Assembly (NCBI RefSeq): GCF_000153105.1
Contig: NZ_AANZ01000002.1
Coordinates: forward strand, 1-64,000
DNA length: 64,000 nt
Direction: 5' to 3'
From: Blastopirellula marina DSM 3645
GTDB lineage: Bacteria; Planctomycetota; Planctomycetia; Pirellulales; Pirellulaceae
Shown: positions 34,301 to 41,466 of the stretch, one piece after another
Layout of the letters: every line of letters starts with the position of its first letter
Position numbering within the stretch: position 1 is the first letter of the stretch
Made by a program: the position numbers and the translations under genes
The notes under the pieces: model-generated
The model's database searches: none
Told to the model about the DNA's origin: nothing
Seen by the model: only the letters and a program-made list of their open reading frames with translations

Positions 34301-36018
34301 TCGGCGTTTTTCCGATCGACTGGAGCAAGTTCCTCAAACAGTTCTCGCGCAACAAGCATCCACGGTTGCTCGATCAGTTGGCGACGCTGCATCGCCGCGA
34401 AGCGGTCGCCGCGGCCGGCGCCGTCGCAGGCGGACTCAAAGGGCAACTCGCCGCCGCCAACGAGGACAAACGCGCTCGCCTGGTCGGTGACTTTGTCGCC
34501 GAAGCGGTGGGCAAAACGCTCGGCGTCGCCGCCGCGCAGTTGGATCGCAGCAAACCGCTGGCCGACATGGGTCTCGACTCGCTGATGGGGATCGAGCTGA
34601 AGAACGGCTTGGAGACCGAGCTGGACATCGAGATTCCGCTCGATAGTTTTTCGGCCGAGACGACGGTCCACAGTCTCGCAACCGCCGTGCAAACCATCCT
34701 CGGCGTTGAAGGAGACGCTGCGTCCGCTGACGGGTCAACCGAGGCCGCCGCGCCGCAAGTCAAAGCCCAACAAAAACGTTCGATCGACGAGATCGGCCCC
34801 GGTGACTTTGACGTGCGTGAGTTCCCCGAGATTCGCGAGTTGGAAGCGCGACTGGAAACCTTTGCCCGCAATGGAGTCGAGAATCCTTACTTCGACGTCC
34901 ACGAGAGCGTGACCAAAGACACGACCATGATCAACGGTCGTGAGATGATCAACTTCTCTAGCTACAACTACATCGGCAGCAGCGGCGCTCCCGCTGTCGA
35001 CGCGGCGGCCAAAGCGGCGATCGATCAGTTTGGCACCAGCGTTTCGGCCAGTCGCGTCGTGAGCGGTGAGAAAACGATCCATGGTGAGTTGGAAAGCGGC
35101 ATCGCCAAGTTCCTGGGGGTCGAAGATTCGGTCGTGTTCGTCGGGGGGCACTCGACCAACGAGACGACGATCGGCCATCTGATGAACCCCGGCGATCTGA
35201 TCCTGCATGACGAACTGTCGCACAACAGCTTGATCCAAGGGTGCATCCTGTCAGGCGCCCAGCGACGTTCGTTCCGCCACAACGACCACGAAGCGGCCGA
35301 ACGGATGCTGGCCGAATCGCGCGGCAACTTTCGCCGCGTGCTGATCGTGGTCGAAGGGGTCTATAGCATGGACGGCGATTACCCCGATCTGCCGAAGTTC
35401 ATCGAGCTGAAAGAAAAATACAAAGCGATGCTCTTTGTCGACGAGGCCCACTCGATCGGCACGATGGGCAAAACGGGACGCGGCATCTGCGAACATTTTG
35501 ATGTCGATCCCAATCGCGTCGACATGCTGATGGCGACCCTCAGCAAAACGTTTGGCAGCTGCGGCGGCTACATCGCCGGACGCAAGCAGTTGGTGCAGTA
35601 CCTGAAGTACACCGCGCCAGGCTTCGTCTTCAGCGTCGGCATTCCGCCGGCCAATGCGGCCGCCGCGCTCGCGTCGCTCGAGCGATTAGAAGCGCATCCC
35701 GAGATCGTCGCCCAGTGCGCCGCAAACTCGGCTCTCTTCCTGAAACTGGCGAAAGAAAAGGGGCTGAACACCGGCCTCGGCCGCAACACGCCGGTCGTAC
35801 CGGTAATCACCGGCAACTCAATGCGGGCCCTCAAATTGTCGCGCAATCTGCATGCCCGCGGCATCAACGTGGCGCCGATCCTTTATCCGGCCGTTGAGGA
35901 AAAAGCGACCCGCTTACGATTCTTCATCACGTCCGAGCACAAAGAAAAGCAAATCCGCGAAACGGTCGACGCAACCGCGGAAGAACTGGCCAAGCTGGAA
36001 GCGGCGGAAGGCAAATAG
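28330..36018 (+). CDS. Type I polyketide synthase fused to alpha-oxoamine synthase
   Basis: This 2562-residue megasynthase has one fully reducing module and an unusual release domain. Approximate domain order: KS 1-425 (Cys176 in DTACSSS, His311, His351); AT 530-830 (Ser621 in GHSVGE; HAFH at 721-724, the malonyl-CoA type); DH 900-1180 (His931 in HQLFGQPVFP, Asp1098); structural non-catalytic KR 1190-1440; ER 1440-1765 (nucleotide loop HAAAGGVGQ from 1583); KR 1770-1965 (GGLGALG, LDD of B-type, Tyr1919); ACP 2045-2110 (Ser2084); AOS 2170-2555 (PLP lysine Lys2406 in TLSKTFG, DEAH at 2371-2374). All catalytic residues appear intact. The AOS belongs to the KBL/BioF/serine-palmitoyltransferase family. 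It should release the chain by decarboxylative condensation with an amino acid, giving an alpha-aminoketone. No thioesterase or methyltransferase domain is seen. Confidence 0.95.
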   Translation: MHPSHSPIAVVGVGCRFPGAADIAAYWELLAGGVDAIRETPRDRWDVDALYSSEPATPGKTSTRWGGFLDEVADFDPAFFGISGREAEKMDPQQRLLLEVAWESLEQAGIPVDSLADSATGVFIGISNSDYQRLMFRGLESLTAYSATGTSLSIAANRISYLFNLRGPSVAIDTACSSSLVAVHLACQSLRSGESNLALAGGVNMMLTPEGTITFSQARMMAPDGRCKTFDAKADGYVRGEGCGMVVLKRLEDAERDGDRVLAVVRGSAVNQDGLTNGLTAPNGPSQQDVLRAALADAQLDPHDVEYIEAHGTGTSLGDPIEVRSLKSVLAVDRPASKPLRIASVKTNIGHLESAAGVAGLVKCILALTHQQIPPHLHFHELNPYIDLTDAPIEIPLSPTAWNSPAGSRIAGVSAFGFGGTNCHVIVGDYAGQSSKESFTDLQRPQHVVTLSAASAIGLAEVATQYADLLVEQTDLDIADFAYSVNVGRSKLEVRRGLVVDSREAALKQLHKLAQTAPTQENGAKRRKLKTAFLFTGQGSQYFGMSRTLYETQPIYRATLDRCAAILAPYDVPLLEILFGADADSVNQTAYTQPALFAVEYALFELWKSWGVEPDMVIGHSVGEYVAACAARVFSLEDGLKLIALRGKLMNSLPAGGGMVAIAAGPAIVDPLVAAGADKLSVAAYNSPQQTVISGELAALETVIAACEKQGVRATRLTVSHAFHSPLMDPILDEFEKTVGQIDLHPAAIPLAANLTGAWAGDEIMTPQYWRRHLREAVRFGDGMALLGKKGAKVFVEIGPNPILTGLGRATLDNKDLNWLPSLRAKRDEWQTLLGSLAQLFELGGKINWQGFEAGYARTKRELPTYPFQRTRFWAPDNMSAATDGGAYQSTAATPIVGGHPLLGVLHPTALDEKLYESTLSASRPAYLRDHQLFGQPVFPATGYIEIALAAGREHFAAANVAIEGLNIHQPLVLDESLRSVQTLISPGDAVCDFRILSCETSGETNAVWKLHASGKLALTDAAPIELKLQDVYYKMEGEVDVEPFYAACRASGLDYGRAFRGVKKLGTGGDDALAEVALAAQQKSEASHYVLHPALLDACLQTVGALVADQVDADATFVPIGAEAVRTFAAHSPAHVICHSQITERKSGRSPQVVADVILASEEGEQLAEIRGLRLMRVSRKDLQQRLHHHVDNWLYEVIWRETPRIGSPLSVDETQQPVWLVWTEDANSELAASLRKELTDRKQRCVICSPGKKLKVTADAAVVHPGDAAQFEELLAKLNLSADAPLRGVVILADSLAAADSKSLVAADLSTMQAALHLTQSLLKLDEQTPQLTIVTSGAQQVAADNGVAQPLAASLWGMARVIAAEAPKLACTRVDLDPHGGENGAKLFGELWVPDKEVEIVLRGDKRYSSRLVSAADAQRGQLAIPYSPYRLGLQKFGLIDQLTLREVTLTDPAETEVEIAVSAAGLNFRDVLRALGMLQEYEKEIGILSEADVTFGFECSGVVTRVGAKVKSHKPGDTVIALATASMASHLTIDQNYVAPRPNGMSDEEAATLPLAYLTAYFGLVKLAKLKKGDRVLIHAAAGGVGQAAVAIAQAAGAEIFATASRGKWDFLRSLGVEHIYDSRTTSFADKLSADTKGSGVDVVLNSLNQDFIQKSVDVLAPKGRFVEIGKIGIWTPEEFAAVRPSAKYFPFDLGQEERNAPGLIAKMLKELAPQFESGALRPLPMDVFPVEKSVEAFRHMQQAKHRGKVVIDMARPLGETSLIRESGTYLITGGLGALGLEVAGWLVSRGARQLALASRSGQPNEAASARIAAWRAEGVTIDCVALDVAARHSVTQTIAQLNKQNPLVGVIHAAGVLDDATLAQQSWERFETVLSAKVDGAWNLHLATADLPLEMFLTFSSLAAVIGSPGQSNYAAANAFLDGLAKYRRGLGLAGLSINWGPWSGGGMAADQDHTKWAKLGVGVISPPEGLFALEQIVSDRLSSNVGVFPIDWSKFLKQFSRNKHPRLLDQLATLHRREAVAAAGAVAGGLKGQLAAANEDKRARLVGDFVAEAVGKTLGVAAAQLDRSKPLADMGLDSLMGIELKNGLETELDIEIPLDSFSAETTVHSLATAVQTILGVEGDAASADGSTEAAAPQVKAQQKRSIDEIGPGDFDVREFPEIRELEARLETFARNGVENPYFDVHESVTKDTTMINGREMINFSSYNYIGSSGAPAVDAAAKAAIDQFGTSVSASRVVSGEKTIHGELESGIAKFLGVEDSVVFVGGHSTNETTIGHLMNPGDLILHDELSHNSLIQGCILSGAQRRSFRHNDHEAAERMLAESRGNFRRVLIVVEGVYSMDGDYPDLPKFIELKEKYKAMLFVDEAHSIGTMGKTGRGICEHFDVDPNRVDMLMATLSKTFGSCGGYIAGRKQLVQYLKYTAPGFVFSVGIPPANAAAALASLERLEAHPEIVAQCAANSALFLKLAKEKGLNTGLGRNTPVVPVITGNSMRALKLSRNLHARGINVAPILYPAVEEKATRLRFFITSEHKEKQIRETVDATAEELAKLEAAEGK

Positions 36019-36791
36019 CTCACATTCGTCGTCAAATCGTAGCCTGATCCTGGGGGATACGACACGCCAACAACGGCTGACGGGATCAAAATACTGCGCA
36101 GCGCTTGCCCTCTCACTTGCAGCAATTCTCTCTCGCAACGACTAGCGGCGAAGCGCAGTCAACAAAGTTCATTCTTGGCGTATCTCGCCCTACTTGCCCC
36201 AAAATTGCCTCTTTACAAAGCGCACGGAATCATGGTCGATTGCCGTGCGGCGAGCAGGAAGTTAGAGTTCCCGCCCCGCTCGCCTGGCTCCGCGGATTTT
36301 GGAGAATTTGCATCGCGAAAATCACGAAGCGGTCCGGTCCAGTCCAATCCGATTTGCCACCGGGCATTGCGCCGAAAAAAAACGCGCGGTCCAGTCCACA
36401 TTGTGAAACGATTCACAAACACCGCATCCCGAATATCGAGTGAAGAGCCAGGGACCATAAAGGGCTGTTTACTCGGAATAGAGGCCGTATTTCCGTCGCC
36501 CATCCCTTTTTGAAGTTGCGCGCTAGACAATGAAAAAACGTCATGATCCAGTCCACTCGGTCGCTCAGAAAAAAAACGTCGCCGTCCAGTCCACATTGTG
36601 AAACCAGTCACGAAGTTCGAATCTCCAAGCAAGCACGAAGCGCCAGCGGCTCGATGGCGTGCGGCATTCGTGATAGAGGCCGCATTTCTCTCGCTTGCGC
36701 TTCGAGCTACCCAAAAAATGCGACGGTCCAGTCCACTTGGCCGTTCAGAAAAAAAACGCGGCGGTCCGGTCCGCTCGGGCATCATGCTCAA
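36019..36791. other. 773-base spacer filled with degenerate repeats
   Basis: This stretch lies between the convergent PKS-AOS and penicillin-acylase genes. Its first 300 bases are unremarkable. From about 36329 to 36785 there are three degenerate copies of a repeat unit, listed separately, and a copy of TTGAAGTTGCG at 36510-36520. No real gene is supported. Confidence 0.6.
36329..36785. repeat. Three-copy degenerate tandem repeat with paired boxes
   Basis: The box TCCAGTCCA(C/A) occurs in pairs: 36338/36390, 36547/36585 and 36727/36765 (the last degenerate, TCCGGTCCGC). Each pair is joined by A-rich runs of GAAAAAAAACG type, and in units 2 and 3 by TCAGAAAAAAAACG. Units 2 and 3 both keep 38 bases between boxes, and each is preceded by ATAGAGGCCG(T/C)ATTTC (36478 and 36673). 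Units 1 and 2 share ACATTGTGAAAC after the second box. The period is about 180-210 bases. Confidence 0.7.
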
Positions 36792-38993
36792 TTAGACATT
36801 CTCTTCCCAACTCAGTCGTTTGTAATGCCCATCAAACCAGCGCGGGACGTCGCTTTTGTAGTAGGCCGAGAAGCGGCTTTCGCTCGGTCCGCCGGGCAAG
36901 TTGCTCCACGCTTCGCTGGTCGCCATGTCGGCGACAAAGTGATAACTGGGAGCGAAGGTCGACGAGCGTTTGGCGGTCTGCAGGACGTGCCCTTGGAAGA
37001 TCGTCGCGAAGTTGCCCGGCATCGGGTAAGGGCGACTCTCAAATCCAAGCAAACGCCCGCCGCTGATGCCGCCGAAGAAGCGATCGGTAAAGTAAAAATT
37101 ATTGACGTCGGACCAAGGCTTGTCCGCTTCGAGCGAAAGCTTTTCGGCCGCCGCGCGAATCAGATCTCCCTTGTTCCGCCCCTTCCACCAAAGCGAATCC
37201 TCCTTTTTCAAGATTCGATCGACGGCGGCGATCACCATGCTCGAAAAGCCGACCCGCGTCGCGACGTACAACACGCGCCGGCGCCCGAGTCCCTCGGCAT
37301 GACCGAAGATTTCCAGCAGCGTATTGCGATAGAGCCGCTGAAACAGGACCGCTTCGTGACTATCCGGCGTGTAGTCAAGATTCCAGTTTTCCAGCCGGTG
37401 CACCACATTTTTATCGGCGACATGCGGCAGCAAATAGGGCAACAAGTCGCGCGCCTGAAGACTGATATAGTCGTACTGCAAGGCCTGCATTTCTTCGACG
37501 GTTACTTCGTCGGCGTAATTCAGCTGTTCGACGATCCGGCGTTTGCGATAGTCAGGCAGCGTCTGACTCGTGACGCGCACTCCGTCGACGACCGGCTGTT
37601 CTTCGTTGGCGGTCGCGACAAATCCGCATTCAGGATTGTAGATGCTCGGCAGATATTCAGGCGGCAAAAAGCCATCCCAGTGGTTCACCTCGTCCCAGGC
37701 GGCCAACGGCGCCAGTCCGGTAGCGCCGCTGCGGCGAACCGGAAAGCGGCCGTTCCCCTGCATGCCGATGTTTCCTTCGATATCGGCGAATACCCAACAC
37801 AACGTCGGCTGCGGACATTGCTCGGCGACTTCCATCCCCGACGCGACGTCGGGCGCAGCGATCACGTCGAGCCAGGCCCCAATCGCGGCGCCGCTGCCGG
37901 GCGAAGTGCCTGTCCAGTTGAGTGAGAATTGATAGCCATCGGCGGCTGGATCGGCCTCGAGCGTCCCTTGCGGATTTTCGAGGACCATCAGCGTTTCGCT
38001 TTCGCCCCCTTTGCGGCCGATCTCTTCCTGACGGATTTGAAAATCATGCCACTTTTTTTCACCGCGGCGATATTGCCATTGGCCGGTCGGCGCCTGGCGA
38101 CAGTCTTCGACAAAGATGTCGATCGTGTCCCCTTTCATGTAGGTCACGCCCCACGACAGCTTCGACGTGCGTCCAACCGCGACCAGCGGGCAACCAGGCA
38201 GCGTCGCCCCCATCACGTAGTCATCGTCCCAGCGCAAGACCGCTTCGTACCAGATTGCCGGCAAGCGATTGATCTCGAGATGGGGATCCGAACAAAGGAT
38301 CGCGCCGCCCGACGCGGTTCGCGAAGGCGCGACGGCCCACGCGTTGCTGCCGGCCAACCGGGGAAGGTCGGCCAGCACTTCGAGCGCCTCATCCGACATC
38401 CGCGGCATCGACGCAACCTGGCGAATCAAATCAAAATCAACATGATCCAAGCGGTCTGCAAACATCTCGCGCAGCGCCGCTTCGCTGGCGCCCGACTGGA
38501 TCAGTTCGACGACGATCCGCTCGTTCTCCAACTGGCTGACGGCCAGTCCGCCAAAGCTGAGCAAATTGCCGATCAACAGCACGCTGACTGGATCCCACGG
38601 CTCCGACTCAAACCCGGTCGCCCACATCGGCCACGACTGTCCCACCGCGTTGGCGCCGTCGTTGACGCCGGCGCAATAGTGGGCGACTTGCTCGCGAATA
38701 TGATTCCGCAGCAGACCGACTTCGCGCGGATGATTGCGATGCAGCCCCATCCGTCGAAAAAAACGATCCGTTTCGCGCAGTTCTTCCTTGTCGGCGATCA
38801 ATTCCGCCGCGCGACCGGCCGAAACTGCCCGAGCGAACATGATTTGCGTGATGCGGTCGGTCGCGTGCATATAGCCGAGACCATAGAGCGCATCGTGACG
38901 CGAATCGGCGAAAACATGCGGAACTCCGGCTTCGTCTCGCGCAATGCGTAACGTTCGCTGGCAGTTAGGCGTCGAAAGAGGAGTTAATGTCAT
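36792..38993 (-). CDS. Penicillin-acylase-family Ntn hydrolase
   Basis: This 733-residue protein belongs to the penicillin amidase/acylase family (peptidase S45), which cleaves amide bonds of acylated amines. The expected autocatalytic N-terminal serine of the beta chain is Ser216 in LAGSNAWAVAPSRT. ILCSDPHLEI and AIWYEAVLRW follow as usual. EAGVPHVFADSRHDALYGLG at residues 21-40 is the conserved alpha-chain start. I see no signal peptide, unlike most periplasmic members, so it may act in the cytoplasm. It converges on the PKS-AOS gene and diverges from the ABC importer. A role in trimming an acylated natural product is possible but unproven. Confidence 0.88.
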   Translation of the reverse strand: MTLTPLSTPNCQRTLRIARDEAGVPHVFADSRHDALYGLGYMHATDRITQIMFARAVSAGRAAELIADKEELRETDRFFRRMGLHRNHPREVGLLRNHIREQVAHYCAGVNDGANAVGQSWPMWATGFESEPWDPVSVLLIGNLLSFGGLAVSQLENERIVVELIQSGASEAALREMFADRLDHVDFDLIRQVASMPRMSDEALEVLADLPRLAGSNAWAVAPSRTASGGAILCSDPHLEINRLPAIWYEAVLRWDDDYVMGATLPGCPLVAVGRTSKLSWGVTYMKGDTIDIFVEDCRQAPTGQWQYRRGEKKWHDFQIRQEEIGRKGGESETLMVLENPQGTLEADPAADGYQFSLNWTGTSPGSGAAIGAWLDVIAAPDVASGMEVAEQCPQPTLCWVFADIEGNIGMQGNGRFPVRRSGATGLAPLAAWDEVNHWDGFLPPEYLPSIYNPECGFVATANEEQPVVDGVRVTSQTLPDYRKRRIVEQLNYADEVTVEEMQALQYDYISLQARDLLPYLLPHVADKNVVHRLENWNLDYTPDSHEAVLFQRLYRNTLLEIFGHAEGLGRRRVLYVATRVGFSSMVIAAVDRILKKEDSLWWKGRNKGDLIRAAAEKLSLEADKPWSDVNNFYFTDRFFGGISGGRLLGFESRPYPMPGNFATIFQGHVLQTAKRSSTFAPSYHFVADMATSEAWSNLPGGPSESRFSAYYKSDVPRWFDGHYKRLSWEENV

Positions 38994-39172
38994 CGCTGGC
39001 GCGGTTGGATCAGGATTGATAGGGTGGATTCGTGTTATCGACCGCCTAACGTGTCCCAGCTGACCGCCAGCGGCGGTACAATCGTTTGCCAGTAGGGGCC
39101 CGCAACCGAAATCTCGGTTCGACTACTGCTTTTGTTCGGCACACTTCCTTTGTTAGCCAACGGTGAGGCGGC

Positions 39173-40105
39173 GTGAGTTCGACGCGAAATCGGATCGCAG
39201 GTTACGCCTTCGCTAGCCCCTGGCTGGGCGGATTGGTGCTGTTATACCTGTTTCCGTTCGCCGCGTCTTTGTACTGGAGCTTTTGTCGGTACGATCTGAT
39301 CAATCCGCCGCAGTGGATCGGGGGCGAAAATTACACTCGCCTAGCGGACGAAATCGCCACCGGAACCGGGTTTGGCCAGGCGCTGGCCAATACCGCCTAT
39401 TACGCCGCTGTCGGCGTCCCGCTCTCGATTCTGCTCGGCATCACCCTGGCGGTGCTGCTGTCGCTGCCGGTGAGGGGGCAAGCGATTTTTCGGACGCTCT
39501 TCTTCCTGCCGTCGGTCATTCCGGTGGTGGCCGCCAGTATTTTGTGGATGTGGCTGCTCGATCCCAAAGAGGGAATCGTCAACTATGGGCTGGCGAGCAT
39601 CGGGCTGGGAACGCCTGGTTGGCTGCAATCGTCAGGCGACATGTTTTCGACCTTCTGGCGCACCGGTACGTTTGCGCCGGGATCGAAAGACGCGCTGGTG
39701 CTGATGAGCCTGTGGGGAGTCGGCAATTTTATGGTGATCTATCTGGCGGCGCTGGGTGACGTGCCGAAGTCGCTGTACGAAGCGGCTCAGTTAGACGGCG
39801 CTGGCGCCATGCGGCGGTTCTTGCATATCACGCTGCCGATGCTGACGCCGATCATCTTTTTCAACCTGGTGATGGGACTGATTCAATCGGTGCAGGCCTT
39901 CACGCAGATCTACATTGTCAGCGAAGGGCGCGGCTCGCCGGCCGGATCAACGATGATGATCAGCTTGCAGCTGTTCTTAAGCGCGTTTCAACATTTGGAT
40001 ATGGGTTACGCATCGGCGGTCGCGTGGTTGTTGTTTGTCCTCTTGCTGGTAGCGACGCTCTTGCTGTTTCGGACGTCGCGCCGCTGGGTTTATTACGGAG
40101 GATAA
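39173..40105 (+). CDS. ABC sugar-type importer permease (MalF/UgpA-like)
   Basis: This 310-residue protein has six membrane segments typical of carbohydrate importers. The cytoplasmic EAA loop EAAQLDGAGAMRRFLHITLP docks to the ATPase. It begins with GTG at 39173, with GGTGAGG just upstream. The second segment is followed by a long outward loop (GLASIGLGTPGWLQSSGDMF). It is the first gene of a tightly packed three-gene operon; the next start is 2 bases after its stop. The ATPase is not encoded here and is probably shared or encoded elsewhere, as is common for this family. Confidence 0.92.
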   Translation: MSSTRNRIAGYAFASPWLGGLVLLYLFPFAASLYWSFCRYDLINPPQWIGGENYTRLADEIATGTGFGQALANTAYYAAVGVPLSILLGITLAVLLSLPVRGQAIFRTLFFLPSVIPVVAASILWMWLLDPKEGIVNYGLASIGLGTPGWLQSSGDMFSTFWRTGTFAPGSKDALVLMSLWGVGNFMVIYLAALGDVPKSLYEAAQLDGAGAMRRFLHITLPMLTPIIFFNLVMGLIQSVQAFTQIYIVSEGRGSPAGSTMMISLQLFLSAFQHLDMGYASAVAWLLFVLLLVATLLLFRTSRRWVYYGG

Positions 40106-40107
40106 AC

Positions 40108-41466
40108 ATGAACCGCAGCACCTTTCAAATCGCCGCGATCTTGTTGCTGTTAGCCGTCGTCGCCTATGCGGCGTCGCGCGGCGACAATCGGCAGCCGCCG
40201 ACTCCGCCCCATCGTAACGAGGTGCTGTTTTGGCATTTCTGGGGAGGCGCAGATCGCACAACGGTCGAGGAGATCGTCCGCCGCTTTAACGCGTCGCAAG
40301 ACCAACACTTCGTGCGCGCGGTGGCGATGCCCGGCAACAATCTGGACTTAAAATTTTTCTTAGCGGTGGCCGGCGGCGATCCTCCGGATCTGCTGAACAT
40401 CGACGATCCGGTGATCGCCGACTGGGGCGCACGCGGCGCGATTCAGCCGCTCGACGCTTTCGCTCCGGCGGACGAAGTAGAACAAGCCGCCGCGTGGCTC
40501 TTTCCTGCTGCACGACGCTTGGCGACCTACGACGGCCGCTTGTACGCATTGCCCAACGGACTGGATGTGCGCGCGTTGTACTATCACCAGACGATGCTTG
40601 ACCAGTATGGTCTGAAGCCCCCGCAGACCTTGGCCGAGCTGGATCAAATCGAAGCGACCATTGCGCCCCCCGGCGCGGCCAGCTATGAGCGGCACGGGTA
40701 CCTGCCTGACTCGCGCCGCCTATGGGCGTGGGGCTACGTCTTTGGCGGGCAGTTTTATAACGAAGCGACGCATCAGGTCACCGCCGACGATCCGCAGCTG
40801 ATCGCCGCGCTAGAGTGGATGGTCGGTTATCGCCAACGTTATGGGCCGGCCGAGATCGCGGCGTTTCGCCAGGGGGATCAATCGCTCCCAGGCAAAGCGT
40901 TTCCGCTGTTGGCCGGTCGCTACGCGGTGGTGATGGATGGCCAATGGCGCGTGCGCGACATCCGCGCCTTTCAGAAAGCGCAGCAAGAGCGCGGAGAACC
41001 GCTCACGGAGTTTGGCGTTTGCCCCTTGCCGCCGCCCCGCGGCGGACTGCAGCGAGCTGGTTGGGTGAACGGCAACAATTTTGTCGTACCGCGCGGCGCC
41101 AACAACGCCGCCGGCGCGTGGGCGTTTATGAAATTCTGGAGCGGGCTCGGGCATGAAGCGGAAGCGGCCAAGACCTGTGTCGCCGGCGGCTGGATTCCTG
41201 TCTCGGCTCAGGTCGCGCAGCAGGCCGAATTTCAAACGTTTCTGCAGGCCGAGCCGATGTTCGCCCAATTTGTCGATTTGGCCGGCAGCGAAAATCAGTA
41301 CCCGGTTCCCGTCGTCCCGGCAGGCGCCTTTTTCAACAACGAGATCAAAAGCGTCGCCGAACGCGCGATGTTGCGAGCCGCAGCGCCTGATTGCCGAACG
41401 ATGCTGCAAGACGCGACTCGCGTGATTCAACGACAGATCGACGCAGCCCAGGAGAACGACCGGTGA
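40108..41466 (+). CDS. ABC importer substrate-binding protein
   Basis: This 452-residue extracellular solute-binding protein (family 1, sugar type) has an N-terminal hydrophobic signal or anchor (STFQIAAILLLLAVVAYAAS). There is no clear lipobox cysteine, so it may remain membrane-tethered. VLFWHFWGGADRTTVEEIVRRFN is the typical start of the fold, and ALPNGLDVRALYYHQTMLDQ and GKAFPLLAGRYAVVMDGQW are the ligand-lobe motifs. GGAGG lies 6 bases before the ATG. Its gene lies between two permease genes, an unusual order since the binding protein is often first. The ligand cannot be predicted beyond carbohydrate-like. Confidence 0.88.
   Translation: MNRSTFQIAAILLLLAVVAYAASRGDNRQPPTPPHRNEVLFWHFWGGADRTTVEEIVRRFNASQDQHFVRAVAMPGNNLDLKFFLAVAGGDPPDLLNIDDPVIADWGARGAIQPLDAFAPADEVEQAAAWLFPAARRLATYDGRLYALPNGLDVRALYYHQTMLDQYGLKPPQTLAELDQIEATIAPPGAASYERHGYLPDSRRLWAWGYVFGGQFYNEATHQVTADDPQLIAALEWMVGYRQRYGPAEIAAFRQGDQSLPGKAFPLLAGRYAVVMDGQWRVRDIRAFQKAQQERGEPLTEFGVCPLPPPRGGLQRAGWVNGNNFVVPRGANNAAGAWAFMKFWSGLGHEAEAAKTCVAGGWIPVSAQVAQQAEFQTFLQAEPMFAQFVDLAGSENQYPVPVVPAGAFFNNEIKSVAERAMLRAAAPDCRTMLQDATRVIQRQIDAAQENDR

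Noticed and set aside
36213-36791. Minus-strand open frame of 192 codons across the repeat-filled spacer
   Set aside because: Its translation is internally repetitive (FFSERPSGLD twice, FTMWTG twice) only because the DNA repeats cross it. It has no RBS and no recognisable fold, so I treat it as translated repeat DNA.
36543-38951. Two long plus-strand frames (460 and 340 codons) antisense to the penicillin-acylase gene
   Set aside because: They are antisense shadows from GC-rich third positions; the acylase frame holds clear family motifs and these do not.
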